DNA of 64,000 nt, taken from NCBI GenBank assembly GCA_016808115.1, contig JAEQBH010004665.1:1-64000 (forward strand), in the 5' to 3' direction. Below, piece after piece: positions 23,127 through 35,791 of the stretch. Source of the DNA: Tetrastigma voinierianum (Eukaryota; Streptophyta; Magnoliopsida; Vitales; Vitaceae). How positions within the stretch are numbered: the first letter of the stretch is position 1; each line of letters begins with the position of its first letter. The notes beneath the pieces were generated by a model. It did not search any database and had not been told where the DNA came from. It saw nothing but the letters and a program-made list of their open reading frames with translations. Both the position numbers and the translations under genes were made by a program.

Positions 23127-24370
23127 CTAGTATTGGGCCGCTTTTAATCTGACAGTTTTGGGCTGCGTCTTGGGCTACACGCTATTATTTGGCTGTCGAT
23201 TAGTAATAATAGCCTATCCTTTTTGGGAAACTAGACAATCAACTTTTGGTTGCGATATCAATACTTTTTTCTTCAAATAAATCAAGCGATTCATTCAACT
23301 TGCTCTATGGGCGGCACTACTAGTCATGAAATATTCGTATCATGGACACTTCCCGATATTCTCATTAACGATATATTGAAATGAGATAATGATCGCACAT
23401 AATGAGTTTAATGCCTGATCTAAAACTAGTAACCACGATTCTGTGTGTACCTGTATACGGAATACATGTAATGTGTAGTACAGACCACCGGTTGGTGACG
23501 TAAATCAATACAGTGATCGTATTTCAGTCTAACTGTTAAATACTAAAATGTGTCTCTGCTATCTGTTAATAAGAATATGGAATAAATCATGGATAAGTCT
23601 GGGAATCAATCAATCAACATAATGACTACGACCTACGTAACCTTCACTAAAATAGTAGGTGTCACATATAGTCTTGTAGATTTGATACCTGCCTTAATGA
23701 GGGTTTATCATTGTGTGTTGTTCACGTAATTTAAACTACTTCACGTCCATCAGTGATACCTTCTATGTTTTTAAAGAGAGTCCATATTTTTGGTCTCAAG
23801 CGACAATGATTTTGTTGTAGTTTTTTAAAGCTAATAACTTTTAATATAATTTAGTAAGTGCTTTTATTAAGACTAGGACCTTTCCTCAGCAATGACTTTT
23901 TAAACAAAGCTAACCTAGATTTTCTTGGGCTATACAGTGGTGCAAAATTAATTTTCAATAAAAACTACATAAAGATTGTTATAAATAAAATGAGGAAATC
24001 TCGTATTTAGTTTTTGATGAAGTATGATAAATTATTTCATTATATGTTATGATAGATAATGGAATGTAACTATTTGGTCAAATCATATAGATATTATCCG
24101 TTTTGGTTTTAAGAGGCTTTCACTACTTTAAAACGCGTTTACTAAGTTCATACTTATATAATACCAAAAAATTTATCCCCTATCAAATATGAAATGTGAT
24201 ATAAAATATATTATTTATCATTTTTTGTATTCATATATAGGGTGTAGGGATGGCCATGATTAAAATTATCGGGATATATCGATGAAATATCGGTAATGGT
24301 TGACATGATATTAGCGACCAATTATCGTTTGATCGAAATTTTGGCATTTTATCACTATTATCGACGATAT
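23127..24370. other. intergenic DNA right of the retrotransposon nest
   Basis: No gene was recognised. The sequence has intermediate to high A+T and no obvious boundaries. It may be original host DNA flanking the Tat-type insertion. Confidence 0.5.
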
Positions 24371-24375
24371 ATCGA

Positions 24376-24452
24376 TTTTGAGGGGATTCGAACCAGATCA
24401 AAAGGTTGGAAGGGCAAGCTTTTTTCCAATAAGCTATATTGGCTTATATGGC
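24376..24452 (-). repeat. tRNA-derived SINE-like head
   Basis: On the minus strand TAGCTTATTGG resembles the Pol III A box. About 35 bases later GGTTCGAATCC matches the B box. The stem pairing of a real tRNA is not evident. This is the usual look of an old tRNA-derived SINE. Confidence 0.4.
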
Positions 24453-27009
24453 TTCTAATAATATGATGTATTCAAATAATATATATTCAATATACATTAT
24501 CTCTCTTTAATGTCTTCTAAAATTTTCAAAAAAATAATATATTAAAAAATAAAAAATTAATAAAATTATAATATTTTATAAATTACTATTAATTGATAAG
24601 ATAAAGTATTAATATATTTTTAATCAAAAATTAATAAAATATAAAATATAATAATAAAAATTTATTTTTAATGGATAAATTTCAATAATATATTTAAATA
24701 TTTATATTTACAAATTTTATAATTTTGAAAAGATAACATTATTTGAATTTTGAATTTTTAAATAAAACGTAATTATAATCATGCTTTATTTTAAGATTAG
24801 ATTCAATAACATATATTTAAAATTTAATATTATAAATTTATAATTATTTTCATTAAGATAAACATTATTTGATCAATTTTTAAAGTGTTTTTGATAAAAA
24901 AAAAGTTTTAAAAATATTTTCAAAGTATTTTTATGAAATTTTATTTATTGATATTTATGTAAAAATATCATTAATATATCTACGTATATCTAATAAAATC
25001 TAAAATCTTGATATATCATTTAAGCCGATATTTTTATCATGAGGATGACAATTTTATCCTTGGGGATGACAATTTGATGTGTTCAGGACAAGATAGCCCT
25101 ATTCCAATTTGTCCCGTTAATTTTTATCATTTCCCATACCTTTACTGTTTAAAAAACGTTTAACTATTATTGTTTATTTATTTTTATTTTTACATTTTTT
25201 AAAATTTTAAATATTTGTATCGTTAGTATATATATATATATATAAAATACCTATAATATATGTATCATATAAATATTTATATATACTAATATCTGAGGCA
25301 TAGCTACGTAGGGCTCAGAGAATTTATACCGTATTTGTCATAAGGATTTTAACTCCTACCCTTTTAGTTAAATAAAACCCTTTCTACCAAACCTTACTTT
25401 ATATTCAAGATGTGAACTATTCTCTCTCTCTCTCCTACCACTCCTATTTTACTCTGTTCTTTATTTTCTTTCCCATTGAAAATTAGTTTTTATATTTCTT
25501 AACACGAAATTAAAATGTATTATTTATTAGTCGGGATATGGACTCTTCACCGATAAAAGAAGAGCTGCTTTATTCGATGTATTTTATTTGATTTTTAGCA
25601 CTGTTCTTTGTATTTTTGTATTTTAATTTATTCTGACGTATATTTATTTTGGTTTTTATGTGGCGGTTCGGGACGATAAGCACGATCAAAAAAAAAAGAA
25701 AACGAAGAACTTTATCGAATCCTGATAGATCAATATGATTCATCATTAAATTTAGGCTAAAAGTCTTGGGGTATTTTAGGATTATCGATTATTGTATGCT
25801 CTTGAGCAGTTTTTTACTTTGTCGCAGCACAATGTATATGCCATTTAATATTTTTTAAGTTTGAATTTATGTGTGTTCAAATGTAATGAATTGATTGTGT
25901 GAATCAATGAAATTTCTCCTTTTAGTAAAAAAACCAGTTACCAACATACTAGTGAACTAATTTTTACCTAATTTCTGTCCCCTTTGATATTAATTATGCC
26001 CCCCCTGTCAGTGCATTTCGATCGAGCCTGAATTTTTTATTTGATTAAACAAAGATTTGTTTTTTCTTAAAAAAAAGACTCGAGTTATGGAATCAGAGTA
26101 TGGATTTCCTGGTTTAGATAAGGACAATTATGGCCGACTGCTCCCTAATTTTATTTTAATGATCATACTCCCTCCAATACCCATATAGCAATTATTCATA
26201 AACTCAACCATGGAGTTACTCGCCGGCGATATTTCTTATCAGCCCTTCGTTATTTCAATATAAAATGACGCAAAAACCCTTATTAAAAAAAAAACATCAA
26301 ATGATTTAGATACAACAATTAGAGTAACTCCTAATGATAGGAACTATTTGAATTTGAGGAGTTTTTTAATTGCAATCAGGTTATTTTGGTTGATTTTTAT
26401 TCATTAATCAGGTGATTTTATCATTCTGTGCGGAAATCATTTAATTTGCCATATTTTTCCACTTTATTAATCGAATGGTCATTTAGCGCCGTCTTTGTTT
26501 TCTTTTGTTTTTCGTGTATTAATGTTTTGGGATTAACTTTGTATCTTGATTAAGCAGGCAGTCGATTTGATCGAGTGCGTGATCTTTATGGGAGCCAGAA
26601 GTCTTATAAATTAATTATAGAGATTTTGATATATAGGTTTTGTATCAGTCGTTATGGAAGTGTTATTAACTTGAATTTTCTGGGAATCGATAATGATATT
26701 TTTAATTTGATTAATGTATTGATAAGATGTGTCTTTTGAATTAATAAAATTTATATTTAAAAAAGCTATTATTTCAGAAATGACACAAACACCCTTATTC
26801 AAAACATTTTTCCCACGGGGTAGTAGCTGCGATTCAGGCAGCGTCGTTATCTGCAACGCACGTGCTGATATCACATTCATACCAGTTTTGCTTGCTGGCT
26901 GCGCGGTTCCGTTTCAGTGTCTGACAAAAGCCACCCCACATGTCCCTTTCTCAAACCCCCATAATTCTCACAAACCCACCATCAATCTCAAACCCCAGTT
27001 GCAGAAATA
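24453..27009. other. A+T-rich intergenic DNA and probable ILR1-like promoter
   Basis: To about 26,700 this is very A+T-rich, with a TA run near 25,208 and a CT run near 25,412. The last ~200 bases are richer in C. They include a CACGTG-like G-box in GCACGTGC near 26,860 and a C-rich leader (26,930-27,005) just before the ATG of the ILR1-like gene. They look like its promoter and 5' untranslated region, an inference from position and composition. Confidence 0.45.
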
Positions 27010-27336
27010 ATGGGTTTGGGCAAATGCGTGTGTTTGATTTTCATTCTCCACGTTTTTTGGCGTTACCCATTTCCTCAAACCCAGAGGGCTTGGCGCAAAA
27101 CTCAGTTGACTTCATGATTAATACCCAGAGAGCACAGATTCCAAGATGGATGATTCAGCGTGGGGAAAATCCATGAGGCCCGAAACTTGGGTTTGAAATT
27201 GAGAACAAGTGAACATAGGGCAGGCTTGATGGATGGACATTCCCTATAAGTTCCCGGTTGCTGTCACCGGCGTTAGCTCATCAGACCAAAAAACCTCATG
27301 ATTACTCAGAGGCAGACATGGATGCTCGCTATACAG
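27010..27336 (+). pseudogene. ILR1-like: ILR1-like copy 1, exon 1
   Basis: The ATG follows a C-rich leader and opens a hydrophobic N terminus, MGLGKCVCLIFILHVF, a good ER signal peptide. The frame shifts in a T run near 27,050; the next frame reads EGLAQNSVDF. Further on, DIPYKFPVAVTGV and a broken ADMDA-like stretch match the conserved first exon of the family. The exon ends ATACAG before GTTCTA, which joins to exon 2 as the usual Q|E junction. At least four small indels are needed to keep one frame. Confidence 0.7.
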
Positions 27337-27486
27337 GTTCTATATTTAAATGAATTGCATTTTTTTCTTTGGATAAGATTTTTTAAATTTTTTTCCCAGG
27401 TTCATCCGGATAATGTTTCCAATCGGTATGCATTTGTTGATTTTAATGGTCTTAGATTATGGTAATGCAATTTTTAGTGGCCTAAT

Positions 27487-27780
27487 TGTGAGATTCAAGT
27501 GTTGGCCGTTTGAGGCTTTTGAAATTAAAGCGATTGAAAGTGATAGTTAGTAAGGCGTGATTAGCATTGGAAAATCATCAAATATCCTTACAGATTATCT
27601 CTTTTTTCTTGTTTGAAAACGATTCATTTAGAATAAGTAAATAGTGAGAAGTGTGAGGGAAAAGTTCTAAAAGTTAAGGGTTTTGAATATAGTTTAGGGA
27701 ATTGATGTGGAGGTATGTAAAATCTATATTTGTTTATGTTTCTAAGTATGTAACATGATGAAGTTGGCCATCTCAAATCA
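27487..27780 (+). repeat. 5' LTR of the copia element
   Basis: The sequence starts TGTGAGAT and ends AATCA. It aligns with the 3' LTR through CGTTTGA, CTTTTGAAAT, CGATTCATTT / CAATTCATTT, AGGGAAAAGT, AGTTAAG-GTTTTGAATAT and GAGGTAT, and then ACATGAT near the end. Confidence 0.8.
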
Positions 27781-27784
27781 TGAT

Positions 27785-27797
27785 TTAGTATCGGGCG
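27785..27797 (+). promoter_or_regulatory. decayed primer-binding site of the copia element
   Basis: TAGTATCGGGC resembles the initiator-Met site TGGTATCAGAGC and lies within ten bases of the 5' LTR end, the expected place. Three differences mark it as decayed. Confidence 0.5.
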
Positions 27798-29302
27798 TGG
27801 TTCTGCTCTGTTGATTTTCTGTGGACACCTATTCTTAAAAAATTTTGCGGAGTACATGGCAATTTGTCGTGATCTCGATTTTCAGGGATTTTTTAGATCT
27901 CTTGATTTGACCTTTTTCATTGTTTTTAGAAACATTAAATCACATTTATTTGTTTTAATGTGTTAACATGTGATTATATGGACAGTATAAATGTATGTTT
28001 ATTTAGGATGAAAGATGTTTTATTAAATTGGTTCAAGTGTCAGAAGATGACTTAAAAAAAAAAAAAAAAGCAATAAAAACAGGTAACCTTTTATAAAGTT
28101 GTTTGAATTCGTAGTTAACATTTTATCCAGCGTTATTTATAAGTGGCCTTTTATTTTCAAATTTTCCTGGCCTTATTTTGGGCTTTAGTAATATAAAATT
28201 AGACTTCTTGAAATCAGCTTTTGAAGTTTTAAAAAAAAAAAAATGTTGTTAATAAGGTTTGAACATGGGCGAGGTTAATTATTCTTCACATTATTGGCAT
28301 GTGTTAAAATATTTATATTTAATTCTTATACGCTTAAAAAATTAATTAATTATGTTTAAGCATTAATTGTCTCCTTAGCTAAATCATGTTTATTCCCAGA
28401 ATAATGCTAATAAAATTTACAAATTGCAAACTTTCATGCATGTCTCTATTATTTACTATTTGATTCTTCAGTAATGAAATCAAATTGTGTGTAATATTGA
28501 TGCATTATCTGTTTTTATAGCATAATAAGAGTGTTTAATTATCACTCATTATTCAAATAAAATTTGATATTCTTACACCAAAACTTAAGTTTAGTGCTAT
28601 TTGAAACTTGCAAACTAAAACATATAAAATGTCAAGTGATCAAAATAATTTTAGGTTAGTTAAGGGAATAGCCCTGACATCTTTAATTAATAAATTATTT
28701 AATAAAGATTAGATCATGCAGAATGAGACATAAACATGAATCAGTGTAACATCATATTCATTTATCCCACGGAAATTTTTAGTATATTTATATAATTAAT
28801 TAGGATGAATCTTCAGAATTATTTTCTGAAATGCCGGGAATTATGAATTGATACATAATTTAGTAGTTTTATCTTTAAGGATAGAAATCACAAATTATAT
28901 AGTGGTTTCGGAGCCCAGAGCATTAAGTGAATAACTTTGTGTAATTTACATACATGTCACAGGAAGTCTTGGCGGGCGATAGAGCTCAAGGTTAGTGGTT
29001 TTAGAGGGGCCGGAGTTGGCGACCTCGCTTACACAGGACTTTCACAGTGTATATAAATGCGTAATAACATCTGTTCCATGGGTTATTGTTCACCAATTAA
29101 AATTAAATAATTTACAATTTCTATCATAAAGTTGTATTAACTAATTAAGTAAAGATTTTGCCCACGGTAATCTTTGTCGAGGTAGATATAGTTTAGTGCG
29201 TGTTTACATTGGTAACACATACGATTAGTAATCACATGCCTCACATCTAACGTAGCTTTTGGACCTTTTACGGTTTCTCGGCACGCTGAATTACTGCTTG
29301 AT
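27798..29302 (+). other. copia element leader, unusually long
   Basis: About 1.5 kb of A+T-rich DNA separates the primer site from the first gag-like residues, where copia elements usually have 0.1-0.3 kb. No gene was recognised. It may hold a later insertion with no visible borders, or gag-leader sequence that has drifted. Confidence 0.4.
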
Positions 29303-32300
29303 ATGCACCTAGACATTCAGAGCAGGGGTGACAACTACAAAATATGGAAAGAAGGATTCTCCTTCCATTTTAGGGTATATGGGCGTGATTTTCTTGGCCA
29401 AGGAAATGGGAACCACGAAGTGACGGAAAGAAAGCACGCTCTTGGGATTATATTTATGAAGCGATGGGAGAAATCGATCGACTCGGTAGTAATGTTCATT
29501 AAGACAAAAATCAACTGGCGGTATTGGGGTGCATTTGAAGCGTCTGATAAGGTCAGAGGAATTCTTAACCGTTGGAGAAACGATTTGTCACTTGAGGCCG
29601 AAAACTTTTGGCAATCTGCTGATAATGAAATTTTCTTAAATTCGTGTCATGGCGTTAGGGTGTGCGTGAAGTATCATCTGAAATGAGACATCCTTGAGTC
29701 AGCTTAGAAGCTTCGGGATAGATATGTGAGGATTCACTCTGAGTCACTTTATTACGAACACTCTTCCTCATCGTCAGGTGGCACTGAATCTTATAATACA
29801 CATAAGGACAAATGGTGATCAATGAATTAATGACCATGTGTGAGAAGAGGCTCGTGATGATTGGGTGAAAGTCGTGTGTTGTTTCACAACTTTTGGAAGA
29901 ACAAAAGGAATGATACATCTCGGACTTACGCTACAAATCAAATCGAAGGGAAAGGTAGAATACCACCTCGGTGATCTTGAAGGAAAATACAGTGTTTCTT
30001 TTGTAAAGGGGCAACGTGAAAGAAAGATCCATCTAAATTAGAAGTGGCTTGAAGAAGGTAATATATCATCCTTTGTTTATTATGAATCTAATATGGTTAA
30101 TGTTAATGCTTACGCAGTGGATTGATTACGGATTCTGTCGAAATATTTTCTGAAACTCACCGGGTATACGAAACCCTAAGGAAGCAGGTGGGAAATGAGC
30201 TCGTGACATCTTATGGTGACAAGATGGACTCCTGTGGAAGTATCGGGACGTACACATTAACATTAGACAATGTTTGTTTTAGTTTTTGGAAAGGACCTTT
30301 TTATGTACCAAGTTTCTAGAAACTTGATTCACATTTGTTTTTTGTTAAGTAGAGTTTCTTACTTTTCAAGACAATGCATTTTAACTTATTTTTATAAATC
30401 AAATAATATTGGAGCAATTATTTTGCTTGGATGGTCTATATACATGGTTTGACTTTTGAATAAACCACTAATAATTCTTTGCATGTTCATATTGGTACTA
30501 GAGGTGTAATATTAATGAGAGGATTCTTCTATGTTGTTATGGCATGATTAGGTCACATCTCCGTAGAGATAGAATTAAGAGATTAGTAAAGATGGAGTAC
30601 TTGGTAACAGATTATCTTGATTTTTGAGACTTTGTGTGAATTTGCGTTAAAGGAAAGCGGACAAACAAGTCTAAGAAGCGTCGCAAATAGGAGTTAATAA
30701 TATTAGAAATAAATGCAATGCGACATATCTTTGTCAGATATGGATATGCACGGTCGAAAATATTTCATCACTTTCATTGATGATTACTCACGATAATATA
30801 TATCTTATAACGCCATTAACAAGTATGAAGCATTGGATGCCTTCAAAATCTTTAAAAGTGAAGTTGAGAACCCAGTGCGGGAGGCAAATACACATAATGT
30901 AGAGATACGATAGAGGTGGTGAATACTATAGTAGGCTGTGAGAATGGAGCCAAACACACAGTTCCTTTGCAAAGTTTCTTGAGCATGGGATAATTACTTG
31001 ACACACTATGCAGTTCTCAGGACCAAAATGGTGTAGGAAAGAAGAAATCGAACTTTAGTGGGCGTGGTGCGGGTATAATAGCAACTCGATCTTCCTCGAT
31101 TTTATTGGGTGTGTAGCAGACTTGACCGGTGTATATATTAAGCCCAGTGTTCAATAAGGTTGTCCCAAAGACACCTTTTGAAATATGGAAAGGTTGGAGG
31201 CTTAGGAGTTTACCTGCGACATATGCGTTTGGGGTTGTCAGTGCGAGGGTGAGAATATATGAATCCACATGAGAAGAGAGTGGGCCAAGGACACTTAGTG
31301 GTTTCTTTATTGGCTACGCTAAACGTCTAAGGGTTATAGATTTTTCTTATCCATCTCATTGTTAGGATTGTGGAATCAAGGAATGCTGAGTTTCTTGAAA
31401 ATGATGATGAGTGGGAGGGATGCGATTCGGGGGATTTAATTTACATTCACGATCATATAGAAACTCGACCTTCCGCGTCACATGAGAGATTGGTTATAGT
31501 TCCATCACACTTTCCTCGAGTTCGATTGGTGAGCGACCCGATCATTACGAGTTCCATGAATGATGAGGGCAGCTACGGAGGAATCAACGAGTTAAGGAAT
31601 TACGCTATAGCTTGAACAAACGGTTGAACCACAAGCTCCTCCGGGGGCGGATGATCAAACATTAAGGCGGTCTCTGCCGTGGAAGGAAGTGGCGTTCTAG
31701 TGATTACATAGTGTATTTCTGAGCGTATTGGGTAAAATGATGCGAAACCTTTTCACGAGAAGCCATAAGTTATACGCGAGTGAATTGTGAATAATCTTAT
31801 GAAGGATGAGTTAGATTCCATGGCTTGAAGTGGGACAGAGTTACTGAGGGTGCGAGGCCATTAGCGTAAATGGGTCTATAAGACGAAAAGAGACTCCTTA
31901 GCTGACATTGAAAGATATAAAGCGAGACATTTGCTAAGGGATTTCTTACCGAAGGAATCGATTACGAGACCTTTTCTCGTATCGAAAGATTACTGCCGTA
32001 TTATTTTAAGCATTAGTTAACGCGCTTAGACGCGAGATTTTAACAAATGGATCAACTTGACATTTAACGCAGTGATCTAGAGAGGAGGTATACATAAAAG
32101 CAAACTTGAAGGTTTCTCTTCTAGGGAAGGTGAGCACTTGGTTTGCGAAACTTGAAATCCATATCACAGTTTGAAACGAGCCTCCGAGTCAATGAGTATT
32201 ACAAATTCCATGGAGTAATTACTTCGTTTGGTTTTTCATTGAAAACCCCATGGATCAATGTATGCCCGAGAAGGTCGTGGGAGTAAAACTTGTTTCATGT

Positions 32301-33250
32301 TTTATACGTGGATGACATTTTACTTGCAACCAATGATAAGGGAATGATGCATGGGTGCAAACAATTCCTCTCCAAAAACTTTGACCATGAAAGATATGGG
32401 TGGGAACATCTTATGTCATTGGCATTAAGATCCATGAGATAGATCTCTGTGGTATTTTGGGTCTATCACGGGGAAACTATATCAGCTTAAAGAAATTTTA
32501 GGAATCTATTACCCGGGATGAAAAGTTATTCGCGCGAGTGTTGCTCATTATGAAGCGATAAGTTAAGTACTAAATCAATGCAGAAAATGATTTAGAAAAA
32601 TGAATCTATGAAGAATATTCCATATGCTTGATAGTTGGAAGCCTTATGTATGCTCGAGGTTTGTCTGAGACCTGATATTGCATATGCGAGTTGCTTGGAG
32701 TGTTGAGGCGATCAAAGTAATCCGGTGTGGACCCATTTGGGAGAGAACGAAAGAATAAGTGAGGTATCACCTGAGAATTAAAGATTATATGCTTATGACG
32801 AATGAATGACTTGGATCACGGTTGGCTATTCGATGGGGCTTTCTTGTTTGTGTTGATTCTCGTAAATCAACATCGGGTACATCTTCATTATGGCGGTGGT
32901 ATTTTCTTGGAGATGTCAAACGAGACTTTGATTGCCACTTCTACCATGGGCGGGTCGTATCTTGTTTTCAAGCTACCTCACAAGGTGTATGGCTTAAGAG
33001 TTTCATTTACGGAAGCGAAGTTATGGATTCTATTTACAGGCCTTTGAAGATTTTACGTGACAACTTCAGTACAGTGTTCTTAGCTAAGAATAACAAAGTG
33101 GGAGTCGAAAGCAGCCGCGTAGACATCAAATACTTAGCCATTAGAGAACATGTTAAGGAAAGAAAGTGGTCATTGAGCATATTAGTGCGGAGTTGATGAT
33201 TCTTTGATCCTTTGACTTAAGGCATGCCACGATGAAATTCAGGATCATGT
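29303..33250 (+). pseudogene. broken copia gag-pol
   Basis: A gag start (GDNYKIWKEGFSFHF) lies at 29,330. Near 30,240 is the protease-side segment GTYTLTLDNVCF and then YVPSF. Near 30,535 is LLWHD, the pre-integrase box. At 30,740 lies the integrase core MDMHGRKYFITFIDDYSR, and at 31,370 the MESRNAEFLEND segment after the core. Near 32,300 is the RT catalytic box (YVDDILLAT-like, in a shifted frame). From 32,820 to 33,190 RNase H reads CVDSRKSTSGTSS and KYLAIREHVKERK. The domain order integrase before RT is diagnostic of Ty1/copia. Stops and shifts are frequent. Confidence 0.8.
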
Positions 33251-33540
33251 GGGCTGAGTAAAGTTGTTTCCTCTTTGTAATTGTATATATACATTCACTT
33301 TATGAAATTCTTAGCATTCGGTTATTTTCTCATTTTTTTCATGTGCACTTTATTCATTTTGAAAATATATTTTATTTGGACTGAGAATAAACATGGTTTA
33401 TTTCATTAAGTTTTCATTACCACGTGAAGTACTTGAGAAAGCGAAAGTGCATTGTGATACATAGTTGATAAAACTCATTATTGGAGGACCTATCTCTATG
33501 ATTCATGTATTTTGTTGCTCGAAAAATTTGATTAACTTTT

Positions 33541-33554
33541 GCCTGGTGGGAGAA
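33541..33554 (+). promoter_or_regulatory. polypurine tract of the copia element
   Basis: GGTGGGAGAA immediately precedes the 3' LTR. This is the normal plus-strand primer of copia elements. Confidence 0.7.
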
Positions 33555-33556
33555 TG

Positions 33557-33873
33557 TGTGAGATGCGAGTGTGCTTGACGTTTGAACTTTTGAAATTCTA
33601 AAACTTGAATTTCAAAGTGGTGATGGTTCATAAAAGACGTGATTCTTGATGGGAGAATCTATAAATATATCTAGGGTCCTCTCTTGCTACTTCACTGAAA
33701 AAACAATTCATTTTAAGAATACCATCAAATGGCAGTAAAGCGAGGGAAAAGTTTAAAGTTAAGGTTTTGAATATCTCGAGTTTCCAGGAATTCAACAGTG
33801 AGGTATCTGTAAAATCCTATTTCATTTTCTTTCATATTATAAACATGATCAAATTTGATATATAAGTCTTTCA
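33557..33873 (+). repeat. 3' LTR of the copia element
   Basis: It starts TGTGAGATG (possibly two bases earlier, at TGTGTGAG) just after the polypurine tract, and ends TTTCA before CTAAT. It carries a TATAAATATA box near 33,660, a plausible LTR promoter element. Homology to 27,487-27,780 runs end to end. Confidence 0.8.
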
Positions 33874-33878
33874 CTAAT

Positions 33879-35791
33879 TTCATTAGCTTAAGTATTTATA
33901 ATTTGGTTGGTGGTAAAAAGAAAGAAGAAAGAAAACAGAAAATAAGAAAAAGAAGAAAGAATGGGTTTGAGTTATACTAATGGATGGATCTGAGATCTCA
34001 TTTGTTTGAAATTTGATTGTTTGGTTGCATTGGGGTTCATGCTTTAAGGTTTATGAATGGAATTTTTTTTATAGTCTATGATCAAATGAGAGAGAGGTGT
34101 TGAAAATTTGTGTCTGTTTGTCACAGGAAGAGTGTAGAATCGGAACATAAAGTAAATTCCAGGAAAGATGCATGCTTGTGGGCATGATGCATGTTGCGAT
34201 GCTTCTTGGTGCTAAAATACTTCAAAAACATCGCGATGATTACAAGTGCAGATTTCTTGCCATCATCTTTCATTGAAACTTTGCCCTCGTTGGAATAACA
34301 TATCATTATCATTCTCTGTTATGTCTCATTTTATGACTGATAGAGCATTAGACAATCCATGATTGAAAATTGATTTCGTTTATAGCCTAAAAATGGTTTC
34401 ATGCATACAATGTTGGTGAAGGTGGCAATTATTATAATTCACAAGTATAATTTCACAGATTTTTAGTTTTATGCCAATGTAAAGCTTTTTCATGTTAAAC
34501 AAATGAGTTATAAACATGGTTATGCTACTCATTGTAAAAATGAAACTATGAAATTATAAATATTGTAATGCATTTCATAGAGATAATCTAATTTTATTTA
34601 TTTTTGTTTGTTTTATCCAAAAGGAATTGACTACTAAATGTTACTTATGAATACAAATTTTAAGAAACTAGTGCTTAGGATTACAAACTAAAAGGTAGTA
34701 ATTTTTGAAAGAGATGGAAAGAAATTGGTACTCTGAACCATCCAAGCAACTTGCTAAAGAATAATATAGAAACAAAATATCGGAACAGTAGGTTACATAA
34801 TAATAAATAAAATGGAACTCCAATCCAAACCTCAAGGACAAACCCAATCCGATCCAAGAGCTTCACAGTTGATATTGCAAACCCTAGTTTCAAGAAAGGA
34901 TTGACATGTTTGGTAAGTAAGAAATTGCTTCCAATGCAATGAATAGAGTTGCTTTAGAACTTGTTATCTGATTATTTGTTGTTATTGCTGATTTAGGAAT
35001 AGTGCTACTTTCAATTCATTTATTTGATTAGTGGAAAATTTATTGTGTGATATTGAATTAGAACTAGCGCGATGAATTAATGTTGTATGGTTGTCTTTGA
35101 ATTTGTTGGTTCGGAAATATCTTTCTGGACATGTGTTGATTGTGATGTTATTTGACATGATGCTCTTGCTTGTGAAGCGAACCAAATGTGATATGTTATT
35201 TTTAGGTAGATTAGAATAGAACCACCTAAACTAGCTTTGGTTTTCACTAGAACCTTTATTCTTAAATGCTTTCTTGTTTTTGACAGTTTCCTAGAACATT
35301 TCTTTTACATAAGGTCTTCTAAATGATCACCCTTCCACAAACCTACAGTAGGTCGACATACAAATACCAGATGAGGAAATTGGAGTTTGGCATGACATTT
35401 TACTCTTGTTGAAATTTTGGGCCATCCTTTGTATCTTTTGAGTAATCTATCTCTATGCTCAAAGTCATAACATAAAGTTAAAATATGTAGTTCTAATTAA
35501 ATTGGTTACTTAGAAAGATAAAAAAGAACCTTTATCGTAGTTTTGTCCAAAACAGGTAGAGACCCATTAAGAGAAGATACTTTGAAATTGTTTAGTTGTG
35601 TTTCTACTGGTAGTAATACCAATGAAAGAGACAATTTACCTATATGAAAGTTGTTTAGTGACTATTGACTTGGACACCATACATGACATAAAGGTGTTCT
35701 TTATGCCTTCTTTTTGAAAGATTCACTATTCATGTTGGGATATATCACACTTCGTGATACTGTATCAGTAAGATGGTAAATTTTTGAATAG
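33879..35791 (+). other. ILR1-like copy 1 introns 1 (right part) and 2
   Basis: Apart from exon 2 (34,127-34,245) this is intronic. Intron 2 (34,246-35,791) is collinear with 50,160-51,844 of copy 2. Copy 2 has about 150 extra bases near 51,378-51,525 that are absent here near 35,475. A purine-rich tract, AAAGAAAGAAGAAAGAAAAC and following, lies near 33,917-33,960. No gene was seen. Confidence 0.7.
34127..34245 (+). pseudogene. ILR1-like: ILR1-like copy 1, exon 2 with metal-binding motif
   Basis: The acceptor TTTGTCACAG precedes a segment that reads, across one or two indels, EWEHKSK-like residues, then PGKMHACGHDA, then HVAMLLGA and KILQKH. HACGHD is the family metal-binding signature (Cys and His ligands). 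The end TTACAA|GTGCAG is a good donor. Short deletions, for example after GATGCA near 34,191, break the frame. Confidence 0.75.

Larger units (their letters stand above)
27487..33873 (+). mobile_element. Ty1/copia retrotransposon in ILR1-like intron 1
   Basis: LTRs at 27,487-27,780 and 33,557-33,873 flank gag, protease, integrase, RT and RNase H remnants in copia order on the plus strand. The 5-bp sequence CTAAT lies just outside both ends (27,482-27,486 and 33,874-33,878), a matching target duplication. A decayed initiator-Met primer site follows the 5' LTR, and the polypurine tract GGTGGGAGAA precedes the 3' LTR. The element is 6,387 bp, all frames are broken and the LTRs have diverged strongly, so it is old. 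It has the same orientation as the host gene, and without it intron 1 would be about 0.4 kb. Confidence 0.88.

Noticed and set aside
27010..27180. Start of a PR-1-like secreted protein (AQNSVDFMINTQ resembles the PR-1 N terminus)
   Set aside because: The following DIPYKFPVAVTGV and the exon 2 HACGHD motif, with phase-matched splice sites, fit ILR1-like exon 1 much better.
28903..28916. TGGTTTCGGAGCCC as the copia primer-binding site, implying a 1.4-kb LTR
   Set aside because: The 294-bp LTR ending at 27,780 has a matching 3' copy and exact CTAAT target duplications, and a primer-site remnant lies right after it.
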